Assembly (NCBI GenBank): GCA_963838835.1
Contig: CAWITA010000016.1
Coordinates: 558,001 to 622,000 of the forward strand
DNA from: Bog-473 sp963838835
GTDB lineage: Bacteria > Actinomycetota > Acidimicrobiia > Acidimicrobiales > RAAP-2
Direction: 5' to 3'
DNA: 64,000 bases
Below the pieces are notes generated by a model. It was not told the DNA's origin and searched no databases. It saw nothing but the letters and a program-made list of their open reading frames with translations. The position numbers and the translations under genes were made by a program. Of the stretch, positions 35,832-44,470 are shown piece by piece; positions within the stretch are counted from its first letter, which is position 1; each line of letters begins with the position of its first letter.

Positions 35832-36674
35832 ATGCCTGGTGTTTTCGTAGTCACCGACAGCTCTTGCGACTTGGAACAGGACGACATCGCCTCGTTCAAT
35901 ATCGAGATCGTCCCCCTCACAATCCGATTTGGGAGCGAAGAATTCACCGACCGCCTGGACCTCCGCGTCGAAGACTTCTATCAACGAATGGCAAACACCG
36001 AAGACCTCCCCCAGACGGCGTGCCCGTCGCCTGGTGCGTTTGAACAGGCATTTGGCAATGCAAGCGACGCTGGCGCTGAGGCAGTGGTGTGTCTCAACAT
36101 GTCGAGCGACTTGTCAACCACATTTCAGTCGGCGCGCGCCGCGGCCGCTGCGTGCGAGGGGCGGATTGCCGTCCACGTGATCGACAGCCGGACGGTGTCG
36201 AGTGGGCTCGGCACTCTTGTGATTGAGGCAGCCAAGACAGCCGCCGGCGGGGCCGACATCGGCGCAGTATTGCGACGACTCAGCGACCTCATCCCACGCA
36301 CGCACGTGCTTGCGGCTCTGAACACGTTGGAGAACCTGAAGAAGGGCGGGCGAATTGGGGGCGCCACGGCAATGGTGGGATCACTGCTGTCGATCAAGCC
36401 GGTGATCGACCTTACCGGTGGCGTCGTCCATGAAGCCGGTAAGGCTCGGACTCGCAAGAGGGCGCTGCAAATGCTGTACGAACGCTTGGGCGCCGCCGGA
36501 CCGATCGAGGACGTTGCGGTGATGCACGGTGGCGCACCTGACATCGACGAATTCCTCGACCTCATCGCTCCCCGCTTTCCCCGAGAGAATATTCGGATCG
36601 GCACATTGGGTGCCGTTGTCGGCGTACACGGCGGTCCCCAGATGATCGGTGTCAGCTGGGTTGCCGCTGCATAG
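35832..36674 (+). CDS. DegV family fatty-acid-binding protein
   Basis: 280 residues from ATG 35832 (GAGGAGG upstream). DegV landmarks: VTDSSCDLEQDDIASFNIEIV at the start, CLNMSSDLSTTFQSARAAAA, VIDSRTVSSGLGTLVIEAAK, and NTLENLKKGGRIGGATAMVG followed by SLLSIKPVIDL. The family binds a fatty acid in a cleft between two domains; in Firmicutes FakB members pass it to the kinase FakA. No FakA gene is here. Preceded by an unusually long leader. Confidence 0.93.
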   Translation: MPGVFVVTDSSCDLEQDDIASFNIEIVPLTIRFGSEEFTDRLDLRVEDFYQRMANTEDLPQTACPSPGAFEQAFGNASDAGAEAVVCLNMSSDLSTTFQSARAAAAACEGRIAVHVIDSRTVSSGLGTLVIEAAKTAAGGADIGAVLRRLSDLIPRTHVLAALNTLENLKKGGRIGGATAMVGSLLSIKPVIDLTGGVVHEAGKARTRKRALQMLYERLGAAGPIEDVAVMHGGAPDIDEFLDLIAPRFPRENIRIGTLGAVVGVHGGPQMIGVSWVAAA

Positions 36675-36723
36675 TGAGCATGGAGAAAGATCTGGATTCG
36701 GAATGTATGCTTAGCGGGATCTG

Positions 36724-36775
36724 AGTGCCCCAGTTCAGTTCGCCGGGTTGTTGGGACGGTTCGGGACTCCGGCTA
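36724..36775 (-). repeat. Dispersed GGTGGGAC-type repeat, weak copy
   Basis: TTGGGACGGTTCGGGACTCC in the gap after the degV-family gene; partial match to copies A and B. Confidence 0.3.
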
Positions 36776-36836
36776 GGCCATTCGACCGTGTCCGCCCGAG
36801 TGCCAAGGGCCGTGCCTCGTATGTCGGCGACTATCG

Positions 36837-37358
36837 TCAGTGGGGTCTCGCCCTCAGAATGGCGAGGCCATTCTCCACATCCACCAGATGGTGGTGCGAG
36901 TCGTGGAGCGCATGTTCGAGGAGCCTACGGACGTCGCTCCGCGAGTCGCCGATTGTGATGCCTCGGGACCATGAGGTGGGCCCCGACTCCTGAGCCAAGT
37001 CGGCAAGCCTTCTAGCCTGACTTTGGAGCTCCATCCCAACGACATCAGGGTCTTGGCTGGCATAGCTCGCGGAAGCGCTCTGTACGAGTTCCTCACCGGC
37101 GACCTCGGGGAACGTGGGCTCATCGATCGTCAACGCCTGCTCGACGCCGAAGACGTGGAGTGCCGTGACGTCTCTACTGTGAGCCGCATATTCGAGCGCC
37201 GACCATGTTTCAGGCGCTGGTCTCAGCCGAAGTCCGTCGCCAGCATCGAGCAGGAGTTGAATCCATTGCGGCCCAAGATCTCGAATGGCGTCCAACAGCA
37301 GCAGCGGCTCAAACTCGGAGCCATCGAAGCCACATGCCGTACATTGCTCGTGATCCAC
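36837..37358 (-). CDS. DinB-like superfamily protein with N-terminal CxxC
   Basis: 173 residues from ATG 37358. Begins MDHEQCTACGFDGSEFE (CxxC), then the four-helix DinB_2 layout with the metal histidines: ALEYAAHSRDVTALHVFGVE in helix 2, and LLEHALHDSHHHLVDVENGL in helix 4. Relatives include mycothiol-dependent isomerases and other metal-dependent enzymes of actinobacteria. The substrate is unknown. Confidence 0.85.
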   Translation of the reverse strand: MDHEQCTACGFDGSEFEPLLLLDAIRDLGPQWIQLLLDAGDGLRLRPAPETWSALEYAAHSRDVTALHVFGVEQALTIDEPTFPEVAGEELVQSASASYASQDPDVVGMELQSQARRLADLAQESGPTSWSRGITIGDSRSDVRRLLEHALHDSHHHLVDVENGLAILRARPH

Positions 37359-37484
37359 GCTGAATCTCCCTTCGGCAACCTCTCCAGTCTCGTTGCTACC
37401 AGAAGGCGATGCCCCTCAGGGTCTTTCGGGTGACCCCGTACGCCATCGGACAGGGTGCACTTGCGGCAGATGGGTGCCGAGCGG

Positions 37485-37628
37485 TCAGGATTCCGACCAC
37501 TTGAACTGGCAGGCCCAGCATCGGCCCTGCCATTGAGGAGTATCCGGTGCGCTGGACCTCTCGAAGTGGGTAGCAATCTCTGCACTGCCACAGCGAGGAC
37601 AGGAGTCATGTTCAGAGCGCCTATTCAT
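37485..37628 (-). CDS. Small zinc-ribbon protein
   Basis: 47 residues from ATG 37628, which overlaps the stop of the upstream frame (ATGAATAG at 37621-37628). CPRCGSAEIATHFERSS then RCWACQFKWSES gives two CxxC pairs 28 residues apart, a classical zinc ribbon. Too short for ordinary gene finders, but the overlap with the preceding frame and the cysteine spacing make it convincing. Possibly acts with the following DinB-like protein, whose N-terminus has another CxxC (inference). Confidence 0.7.
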   Translation of the reverse strand: MNRRSEHDSCPRCGSAEIATHFERSSAPDTPQWQGRCWACQFKWSES

Positions 37629-37722
37629 CCCAGTCCGGCGACCATTCCACGATCCACGCACTCAGCCCCACGATCTCCAATGCCCTACGGACGATCCCTC
37701 CCGATACCTGTCTGGGTTTCAT
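37621..37722 (-). CDS. Possible gene tail, 33 codons
   Basis: ATG 37722 gives 33 residues ending EIVGLSAWIVEWSPDWDE, overlapping the start of the zinc-ribbon gene by ATGAATAG, which marks a translated frame. It may be only the tail of a longer gene whose beginning was lost when a truncated oxidase was joined to it (the oxidase frame ends at 37685, inside this frame). Confidence 0.45.
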   Translation of the reverse strand: MKPRQVSGGIVRRALEIVGLSAWIVEWSPDWDE

Positions 37723-38107
37723 CGAGTTCGGCGGGCCACCCCTGGTCTGCCCAGGCCTTGGCAAGGCGCGTCAGTGTGGCCGGGTCGGTCTCTCGCTCTG
37801 CTTCGCCTTCGGCGACGACGTCAGCATCGAGGATCGACACTGCGATCGAGCAGCGCGGGTCGCGGGCGACGTTGCGGCCCTTCCGAGTGCCCGATCCGGT
37901 CTGGAACCAGAAGCTTCCGTCGAGCCAGAGCGCACCGACCGCAGTCACGTGGGGGCTCCCGTCCCCGTTCAGCGTCGAGCGCCACGTCGTGCGAGCGTTG
38001 CGGGCGTCTGGAGCCGGCGACGATCCGGCATCGAGCTTTTCGAGGACGTTCGCCGCCCGCCTCGGGCTGCTCCGTCTGATGGCGGACCAGGACGCGGACT
38101 CAATCAT
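37685..38107 (-). CDS. Pyridoxamine 5'-phosphate oxidase-like flavoprotein, C-terminally truncated
   Basis: 140 residues from ATG 38107. Split-barrel sequence typical of actinobacterial PNPOx-like proteins: ANVLEKLDAGSSPAPDARNAR then TTWRSTLNGDGSPHVTAVGA, DGSFWFQTGSGTRKGRNVAR and the GEAERETDPATLTRLAKAWA segment. Members I know continue for another 40-50 residues (a region with PPPW and a final strand); here the frame stops right after DETQTGIGRDRP. The missing end suggests a deletion or rearrangement near 37690-37700. Residual flavin or F420 binding uncertain. Confidence 0.7.
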   Translation of the reverse strand: MIESASWSAIRRSSPRRAANVLEKLDAGSSPAPDARNARTTWRSTLNGDGSPHVTAVGALWLDGSFWFQTGSGTRKGRNVARDPRCSIAVSILDADVVAEGEAERETDPATLTRLAKAWADQGWPAELDETQTGIGRDRP

Positions 38108-38215
38108 GGAGCAGGTGGCCGCCTTGCATCCTCGCAACAATACGCTCCCAGCTGATTGGTCCTGCCCGAAGCCGGCGACGGGGCACGCTGTGCACGCGCG
38201 GCGTAGCCTTCCTCT

Positions 38216-38518
38216 GTGACGAAAATGACAGAGCGACTTCAAGCAGTTCAGATTAAGATCAATAGTGCGCGCGACGCTGTACGAGGAGACGACGGAGCGT
38301 CGCCGGTACTTGCGGCGGTGGTCAACGAATTCGTCAAGAAGGGGGAGAAGGCGGCCCAATCGCGGGACGAGCGCGTAGCAGTCATTGAACTGGAGCAAGC
38401 AGGTGATAGTGCCAAGGTGGCGGTGGAGGCAGACCCGGGCGTGTCACCCGCTACCCGTGACGCCGTCTTAGAAGCGCATCTGGCGATCTGCATTGCCAAG
38501 AGCAAACTCGATCTCTAA
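38216..38518 (+). CDS. Small helical hypothetical protein
   Basis: 100 residues from GTG 38216 (ATG 38225 possible). Almost entirely helical: ERLQAVQIKINSARDAVRGD then GASPVLAAVVNEFVKKGEKA and ERVAVIELEQAGDSAKVAVE. No signal or membrane segment. Not recognised. Divergent from the truncated oxidase. Confidence 0.65.
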   Translation: MTKMTERLQAVQIKINSARDAVRGDDGASPVLAAVVNEFVKKGEKAAQSRDERVAVIELEQAGDSAKVAVEADPGVSPATRDAVLEAHLAICIAKSKLDL

Positions 38519-38709
38519 CCCCGCGAGGGGTGGGGACAAACAGAGTGAGTTGTCGTCCTTCTCCCGGCGGTCGGGTCAGCCACAGAAGGGGGGTGCGGTC
38601 GGGTTATTGAGGCAGTGGGTCGATGAGCGATATAGAGCGGTCCGTGGAGTGGTTGAGGGCTGAACTTGGTCTGCGCACATACCTTCGTAGTGGCTGGAAC
38701 CGTCGGCGT

Positions 38710-39735
38710 TCAGGCTTCCAAGACTGCGTCGAGAGCGGCCATTGCGGCTCCGCGTGCGCCGGCCATGTCGAGCTCGGGCACGAGCACGAAACCAGCAACA
38801 GCTGCCTCCTCTTCGCGCAGGGTCGTGCTATCGCGGACGTTTTGCAAGAACCACGTTTTGAACGCGCCCGCGGCCTCCACGACGCCACCACCGATGAAAT
38901 AAGCATCGGGGTCCAAGAAGTTCGCTGCAATGGTGAAAAGCCGACCCAACGCCGCCGCCTGTTGCTCGAATATCCGGGTGGCCATTGGGTCCCCGGCCTC
39001 TCCGTAGGCCCGCACGGATCGAGCTGCCTCGGAAAGGGGTAGCGATCCAAGCTCGTGGTCCGGGTAGCGCGACAACCAGTACGGCAGAAGGTTGAGCTCG
39101 ATGCCCGTCAGTGAGGCAACGCTTTCGGCATCTCCTAAGAACCCACAGTTGCACCTTGGAATGGGCTGATCAGGCTCCAGGAGCCCAGCCATCGGAATGT
39201 GCACGTGGCCAAGTTCACCTGCTGCGCCCGTCGCCCCCTTGACAACCCGACCCCGATGCACGATCCCACCGCCGAGTCCCGTACCGACGATGGCGGAGAC
39301 CGACGAACGCGAGCGGCCGTGCACACCGAAATGCAGGCGGTGGGCATAGAGGGCGGCCGCGTTGCCGTCGTTGTTGTAGACGACCGGGAGACCTAGCCTG
39401 CGCTCGAGATGAGCACGGAGGTCGAACCCGTTCCAGCTCGGATGTCCGAAGTTGGTCGAACCCCGCCGGAAGATCACGCCTTCGGCACTCGCCGGGCCTG
39501 GGCTGTCGAGTCCGACGGCACGCACCCGAGCGCGCTCGATCCCGGTCAGAGCGAGGATCCGAGCGAACGACTCCTCCAGCGCATCGAGGGCTGCCTCGGT
39601 GCCCTCTTTGACCCGGCTAGGGGACTCGACCATCTCATCGACCAGGAACCGGCCCGAGTCCTCGAGAACAGTCGCGTTGTTGGACGTCGCCCCGTTGTCG
39701 ATGCCCACAACGACGGATGCAGCGGGCAAAGTCAC
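38710..39735 (-). CDS. ROK family sugar kinase or regulator-like protein
   Basis: 341 residues from ATG 39735. ATP-binding phosphate-1 motif GIDNGATSNNATVL, sugar-site NNDGNAAALYA, VGTGLGGGIVHRGRVVKGA, and the ROK zinc motif region ELGHVHIPMAG ... CNCGFLGDAES. The usual C-x-C-G-x-x-G-C of ROK is reduced to C-N-C-G, so the zinc site may be incomplete. No DNA-binding domain, so a kinase (glucose, N-acetylmannosamine or similar) is more likely than a repressor. Confidence 0.88.
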   Translation of the reverse strand: MTLPAASVVVGIDNGATSNNATVLEDSGRFLVDEMVESPSRVKEGTEAALDALEESFARILALTGIERARVRAVGLDSPGPASAEGVIFRRGSTNFGHPSWNGFDLRAHLERRLGLPVVYNNDGNAAALYAHRLHFGVHGRSRSSVSAIVGTGLGGGIVHRGRVVKGATGAAGELGHVHIPMAGLLEPDQPIPRCNCGFLGDAESVASLTGIELNLLPYWLSRYPDHELGSLPLSEAARSVRAYGEAGDPMATRIFEQQAAALGRLFTIAANFLDPDAYFIGGGVVEAAGAFKTWFLQNVRDSTTLREEEAAVAGFVLVPELDMAGARGAAMAALDAVLEA

Positions 39736-39982
39736 CGAGCTTTCATCTTACGAGTCGGAGTACGGGTCCAACGTGGCGCCCAACCACCCGGTATCGCTTC
39801 CGCGTCGCTTTGCTTCCGAGACCCCACCTGAACTGCACGCCAATCCGGTGGACTGGGACAGTCGGCAAGGTGTGGTCGGGGCACTTGGGAGGTTGCCCAC
39901 CACTGGTCTGTGGGTATGACTGATTAGACGCCTTTGCGTCTGGACGAGACGTGAGGCGCACCCAGAACCTGTGAGGTGAGCC

Positions 39983-40615
39983 ATGCCGCAAGAGTCGTAT
40001 CCGGTTCGGTTTTCGGTCGACTATCCCGACCGAGTCCTCGATAGAGTGACCACCGCCTTTCGAATCTTCGTTGCAGTTCCCATCTTCATCGTGCTTGCCG
40101 CGGTCTCGGGTGGGACCTGGCAGTGGTCGCACGCGAGAGGGTCGACCGCCGTTGCGGCGGGTGCGGGGGGCCTACTGTTCTTCGCACCCCTCCTGATGAT
40201 CCTGTTCCGCCAGAAGTACCCTCGGTGGTGGTTCGACTGGAATCTGGAGTTGCAGAGGTTCACCAACCGCGTGGGCGTTTACGTTGCCCTCATGAACGAC
40301 CGCTACCCATCCACCACCGATCATCAGTCCGTGCATCTCGACTACGACTACCCCGACGTGCCCAGCGATCTCAATCGGTGGCTGCCGCTAGTGAAATGGT
40401 TCCTAGCCATCCCCCACTACGTCGTGCTGTTCTTCCTCGGCATCGCCGCAGTGGTCGCTGTCATCGTGACATGGTTCGCAATCCTGTTTACGGGCCGATA
40501 CCCGAAGGGTATCTTCGCTTTCATCGAGGGAGTGATCCGGTGGAACAACCGAGTCATTGCCTACGCCTTCACCTTGGTCACCGACCGTTACCCGCCTTTT
40601 AGCCTCACCCCCTGA
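39983..40615 (+). CDS. DUF4389 membrane protein
   Basis: 210 residues from ATG 39983 (GTGAGGTGAG upstream). YPVRFSVDYPDRVLDRVTTA is the family's N-terminus; hydrophobic segments at about 28-45, 58-76 and 133-165 (PLVKWFLAIPHYVVLFFLGI). The motif RWNNRVIAYAFTLVTDRYPP repeats the earlier RFTNRVGVYVALMNDRYPST, showing the family's two-fold structure. Function unknown; common in actinobacteria. Confidence 0.9.
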   Translation: MPQESYPVRFSVDYPDRVLDRVTTAFRIFVAVPIFIVLAAVSGGTWQWSHARGSTAVAAGAGGLLFFAPLLMILFRQKYPRWWFDWNLELQRFTNRVGVYVALMNDRYPSTTDHQSVHLDYDYPDVPSDLNRWLPLVKWFLAIPHYVVLFFLGIAAVVAVIVTWFAILFTGRYPKGIFAFIEGVIRWNNRVIAYAFTLVTDRYPPFSLTP

Positions 40616-40622
40616 GACCAAC

Positions 40623-40757
40623 GTGTTCGACGAGCGGCCTATCGGCTACCGGAGGCCGCCAGAGGTTCAGCCTCAGGGAGAACTGGGAGAACGGGTGCGG
40701 GTGACCAAATGCCCGGAGTGCTCACGGAGGCGCAAAGATAGGGCTGAACAGTCGTGA
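40623..40757 (+). CDS. Possible 44-residue protein with CxxC
   Basis: GTG 40623 starts just after the DUF4389 stop: FDERPIGYRRPPEVQPQGEL then TKCPECSRRRKDRAEQS. Contains one CPEC pair. Short and unconfirmed, but it fills the gap before the cupin gene in the same direction. Confidence 0.35.
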   Translation: MFDERPIGYRRPPEVQPQGELGERVRVTKCPECSRRRKDRAEQS

Positions 40758-40801
40758 CCGCGTGACCCTGCGTCACGACCCAGACGAAGGAGGCGATCGA
40801 G

Positions 40802-41191
40802 ATGCCGAAGTTCTCAAGGGACGGCGCGCCACAAAACCAGGACGCTGGCCCGGTGGTGGACGTGCGCGACGAACTCGACGGCTACACCGTGAGCTTCACG
40901 TCGCTCCTCGAAGACATGGACGCGACGCCCTTTATGAAGGGGCTTCCGGACGATCGCTGCCAGTGCCCGCATTGGGGCTACGTCTTTAAGGGCAAGATGA
41001 CAGCACGGTACGCAGACCGTGATGAGGTTTTTGAGGTCGGCGACGCCTTCTACATTCCGCCCGGCCACATCCCGGTAAAGAACGAGCCGGGCACCGAGTT
41101 CTTGTGGTTCAGCCCCAGCGAAGAGCTGCGCACGGCCGAGGAAGTCATGATCAAGAACATGCAGTCTATGCAGGGCGGCTCAACGCCTTAG
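40802..41191 (+). CDS. Cupin-domain protein
   Basis: 129 residues from ATG 40802 with AAGGAGG upstream. Single cupin: CQCPHWGYVFKGKMTARYAD (first motif, His in CPHWGY) and GDAFYIPPGHIPVKNEPGTE (second motif). The metal-binding set is only partly conserved. Possibly a small-molecule-binding or isomerase-like protein; substrate unknown. Confidence 0.85.
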   Translation: MPKFSRDGAPQNQDAGPVVDVRDELDGYTVSFTSLLEDMDATPFMKGLPDDRCQCPHWGYVFKGKMTARYADRDEVFEVGDAFYIPPGHIPVKNEPGTEFLWFSPSEELRTAEEVMIKNMQSMQGGSTP

Positions 41192-41282
41192 GGCGGTTGC
41201 ACAACCATGACCGGGGAAGCCCAGCTACCGTATGCTGCCCGTTACCGAGTGGGACTTCGTTGGCTCCCAGGACTATCCCCAT

Positions 41283-41312
41283 GGTGCATGGTGTCGAACT
41301 GCCCCACCGTCC
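41283..41312 (-). repeat. Dispersed GGTGGGAC-type repeat, reverse copy
   Basis: Reverse complement reads ACGGTGGGGCAGTTCGACAC then CATGCACC, matching copies A and B in the first 22 bases. Confidence 0.4.
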
Positions 41313-41317
41313 CCGTG

Positions 41318-42131
41318 TTATGTGATAGGTGCGCGACAGCGGGCACGCCGGTTCAATCCGGCGAACCACGTCTCGTTCAATCTTGGGAGCAGTCGATACA
41401 CGATGAAGCCCGGAATACCCTTGACAACCTCCAGATCGCCGCGGAATCGCTTGACCGCTTCGGGACTCGGCTGCGGCTCAGCGACTCGATCGATGACGAA
41501 TCCAGCATCGGCAAATGCCTCGACCACGACCGACAGGGGTCGGCGCCAAAAGTGCTGTGTTGCTGCGACGGTGGCCTTTTGCCAGGTATCGGTCACCAAT
41601 TCGGTGTCGAAGTAGCCTCCCTCCTCGGATGGCAGTGGAGGACTGAACGGGTGATCGAGGGAGAGCACAAGCCACCCAGTTGAGCGGAGCGCACTCCGAA
41701 ACGAGTGCAAAGGCACATCCCAATCCCTGAGGTAGTGGAGAGCCAACGAGCAGGTGATCCCATCAAGTGTCCCGGGCTCCAGGGGTAGCGGTTCAGCGAG
41801 ATGGGCCTCGAAGATGCGTACCCTCTTGCCGCATCGCCGCTTTGTCTCCTCCACCATCGACGGGCTGAGGTCGATCCCTATTACGTCGGCACATTACGTC
41901 GGCACCTTCGTTCAGCAGCCGTTCGCACTGTGCTCCTGATCCGCAACCTGCGTCGAGCACGACCTTTCGCTCAAGCGGTCGCGGGACCAGAGAGCAAAGA
42001 GCTGGACGCTCAAGGAGGCCGTTGAATGGTCCATCGTCAGTCGTCGGGGCCCACACCGGGGCCAATCGGTCAGATGCATCTCTGGTGAGCCGGGTATGTT
42101 CCGCTTGGCTGGAAGGCGGCTCGGCAGTCAT
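41318..42131 (-). pseudogene. Class I SAM-dependent methyltransferase, broken by a 13-bp duplication
   Basis: Frame from ATG 42131 gives the N-terminal half with the SAM motif VVLDAGCGSGAQCERLLNEG; after ADV the frame is lost, and a second phase from 41857 continues SMVEETKRRCGKRVRIFEAH then LAEPLPLEPGTLDGITCSLA to the end. Between them the 13-base unit GTGCCGACGTAAT (coding sense) is present twice at 41880-41905. Removing one copy gives the smooth sequence GADVIGIDLSPSMVEETK. So this is a clean insertion mutant or slippage site. About 265 residues when repaired. Confidence 0.85.
41880..41905 (+). repeat. 13-bp tandem duplication
   Basis: ATTACGTCGGCAC twice in a row (plus strand). Breaks the frame of the methyltransferase gene. 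Confidence 0.9.
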
Positions 42132-42333
42132 CTAGGGCTTTGTAGCAGAACCGACGAACCGGGATACGGGTCGACCGGTCCGGTGCTGGTCAGCAATCGA
42201 GTCAGATGCGCTCTACAAACGGGGAGTCGATGACCGAATCCGATGGGCGTTGGTGGCAGGTCGAGCCGAAGGAACGCATCGTCCGACGCCACTCCACCGT
42301 CAGCCGGCGCGGAGTCGGAGAGGGCACCCGTCC

Positions 42334-42540
42334 TTACTTCGTTGTATTGCGGGAGCCGTTATTCGTGGTCACGGCTGCCCCAGGGTGGGCCCGCAGATGG
42401 AACTCTGCGTACTGCTCTGCCGCTACTTCGTTTGGGAACGTCTGTGGATAGGGACCACCCGGCTTGTCATGGATTGAGCACCGGACTTCCCACCGTCCAT
42501 CGGGTCGCAAAATCTTGGTCTGCCGGTGCTCCATAGCCAT
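42334..42540 (-). CDS. Small hypothetical protein
   Basis: 68 residues, ATG 42540. QTKILRPDGRWEVRCSIHDK then PGGPYPQTFPNEVAAEQYAE reads as a compact alpha/beta protein. Not a family I can name; strong forward-strand frames overlap it but read as non-coding. Confidence 0.5.
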   Translation of the reverse strand: MAMEHRQTKILRPDGRWEVRCSIHDKPGGPYPQTFPNEVAAEQYAEFHLRAHPGAAVTTNNGSRNTTK

Positions 42541-42696
42541 AGCCTACCTGCCTTCTCAAGCGGGCCAGCGGCCACAAGTGAGAGATCCACGCACTCGCCT
42601 CAGTTGTTCCGGAGTGCCCCACCGTGCCGGCGGACGGCGGCACCCAAACCAGCCCCACGGGTAGTCGCTTCGTCCCAACGGCGCACAGATCCGAAG

Positions 42697-43731
42697 ATGC
42701 CTCCGGAAGTACGGTTGGTGCCCGAGACGGTGGAGGGCGTGCGGGTGAGTCAACCTGAAGACATCAGCGCTGTGCCCGACAAGCCTTCAAGTGCCGGTCG
42801 GGCCATCCACGTCATTGGGGCGATCTTGGTCATCGTGGTCCTACCCGTGGTGCTGATGGATCTTTTGGTCGGGGGCTTCGGTGCCAATGCGATGTTCATG
42901 GGTCTGGTGTACGGAGTTGTTGGCGGCAAGCTCGGCGGGACTCGCCGAATGGCTTCTCTCGCACCGCTGGTCGGAGCCGCAGCCGGTGTCGGTGCGTTCA
43001 CGGCGTACGACTGGTGGTGGGTCCTCCTGCTCGGCTTCTTGGGCGTGATCGCTGGCGCTGGGATGCGGTGGGGATGGCTGCCGCCACTCTTGATGCTTCC
43101 TTTTGCTGCCACGTTCGCCACCCCGGTGTCGTCGGGTCGACATGCGGTGGCTTATGGGTCATTGCCGGGATTGCCACCCTCTACGGCGTCGTGCTCGCCC
43201 GTCGCTTCAAGGCTCCTGACATCGTTGAAGGTCAACAGGTTTCCCCGCCGCAGGCCGTGATGGTGGCGATCGTCCTTGGAGCCTTGTTGGCCGGTAGCTC
43301 GGCGATCGGTGTGGCGTTGGGGTGGTCCGAGCCCTTTCTGGGTTCCCGAGCCGATCCTCCTGTTGGTTCTCTACGTGATCCAGGGCAAGCGGGAGCGCAT
43401 ACAAGAAAAGGCTCTCGGCACTGCTCTCGGAGCCGCCGCAGCCGTACCCGTAGCGATCGCCGCACCGCCCCAGTGGATCATCACCGTAATCGCCTCTGGG
43501 TCTTTTGTGTTGGCACTGATGGAATACAAGAAGTCCTACTGGATCTACTACAGCCTCTACACGTTCGCATTCGTTCTTGCTCTCTCCTCGCCCGGCGATG
43601 TCGGCACAGAGGCGGCACATCGTGGCTCGGAGATTCTGATCGGCATCGGCTTGCTGGTTGTCGGCCTTGCCATCGTTCACAGTCTCGGTGGATGGCTCGC
43701 CAGGCGTTATCCGGAGCCTGTCCTCGCCTGA
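42697..43731 (+). pseudogene. Membrane protein, FUSC-like, two frameshifts
   Basis: Start at ATG 42697, though the membrane part begins near residue 35. Hydrophobic segments continue through three phases: HVIGAILVIVVLPVVLMDLL, then after a break near 43134 LWVIAGIATLYGVVLARRFK, then after a second break near 43336 EPILLLVLYVIQGKRERIQE and SYWIYYSLYTFAFVLALSSP. The last part (EILIGIGLLVVGLAIVHSLG) matches the FUSC/aromatic-acid-exporter type. The breaks are a G run one base short and a T run one base long, so errors are likely. About 345 residues when repaired. Confidence 0.7.
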
Positions 43732-44470
43732 ATCGCCTGCCCCCATGGTGCGTACTGGGCGCACCCTCTAGGCGCCGGAACACCCGTCTCCGTCTCCGTC
43801 CGGGCCAATCGAGGCGGAAGCCCCGGCGTTGCTCGGCTCCGACAGCGTCCGCCGAGAGGCGCCTCAATCGTCCTCCACGGGGCGTGACTGCTCGAGCCGA
43901 CGGATAACTTCCCCCGGCGTTCCCGGAGCCCTCAGAGATCGACCCGACGCCTCAAGGGTGTGTTTCCACCGACAGACGTTTGGAACCACGGTTCAGGAGA
44001 AGTCGCGCATTGTGCACCCCAATAAGTTGGATCGATGCCGAGCGCCCACGCCGGACTACTTCGTTCCGCGCAGTCGATCCCTCAAAGAATTCGACTCCTG
44101 CATAGAGACACACACTTGCACTGCAGCGCGAAGCCACCGCGATTAGCCGTTGGAACACCACTGCGGCGACCGCCATCGCGACGAAACTTGGGAAAGGCGC
44201 ATCCTGGCCGGCTGGTTCCGGCCGTCCTGATTCGTTGTGTCCATCGGTTCAGTCACCGAGCTGTAAAGGCGCGGCGCCCGACATGTCGGGCGCCGCGGCG
44301 AAGCCGACCTTGACAGCTCTGGCCGTATCGTGCCGGGGCGGTCAGAAGACCCCATTGACCAGGGGTGTGGACATTCGTGTGGACGTCCACAACGACGTCG
44401 CGTAAGGGTTGCGGGGTCCGTCAGCGATGGGCTCGGCAAAGCGCGACGTTGCGCGTGGACCCGTCTGACT
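43732..44470. other. Gap of about 740 bases
   Basis: No convincing gene. Contains the 26-bp palindrome at 44271-44296. No tRNA gene is seen next to the recombinase, so the integration site cannot be named. Confidence 0.5.
44271..44296. terminator. Perfect 26-bp palindrome, likely terminator
   Basis: GCGGCGCCCGACATGTCGGG followed by CGCCGC, with no loop mismatch. Downstream of the reverse recombinase gene at 44471. GC-rich hairpin without U tract; could be a terminator or a recombination site. Confidence 0.5.

Noticed and set aside
41340..41370. tRNA T-arm-like GCCGGTTCAATCCGGC
   Set aside because: The loop is six bases and no acceptor or anticodon arms surround it; it lies at the methyltransferase end.
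44200..44470. tRNA gene as recombinase target
   Set aside because: No cloverleaf found in the gap next to the recombinase.
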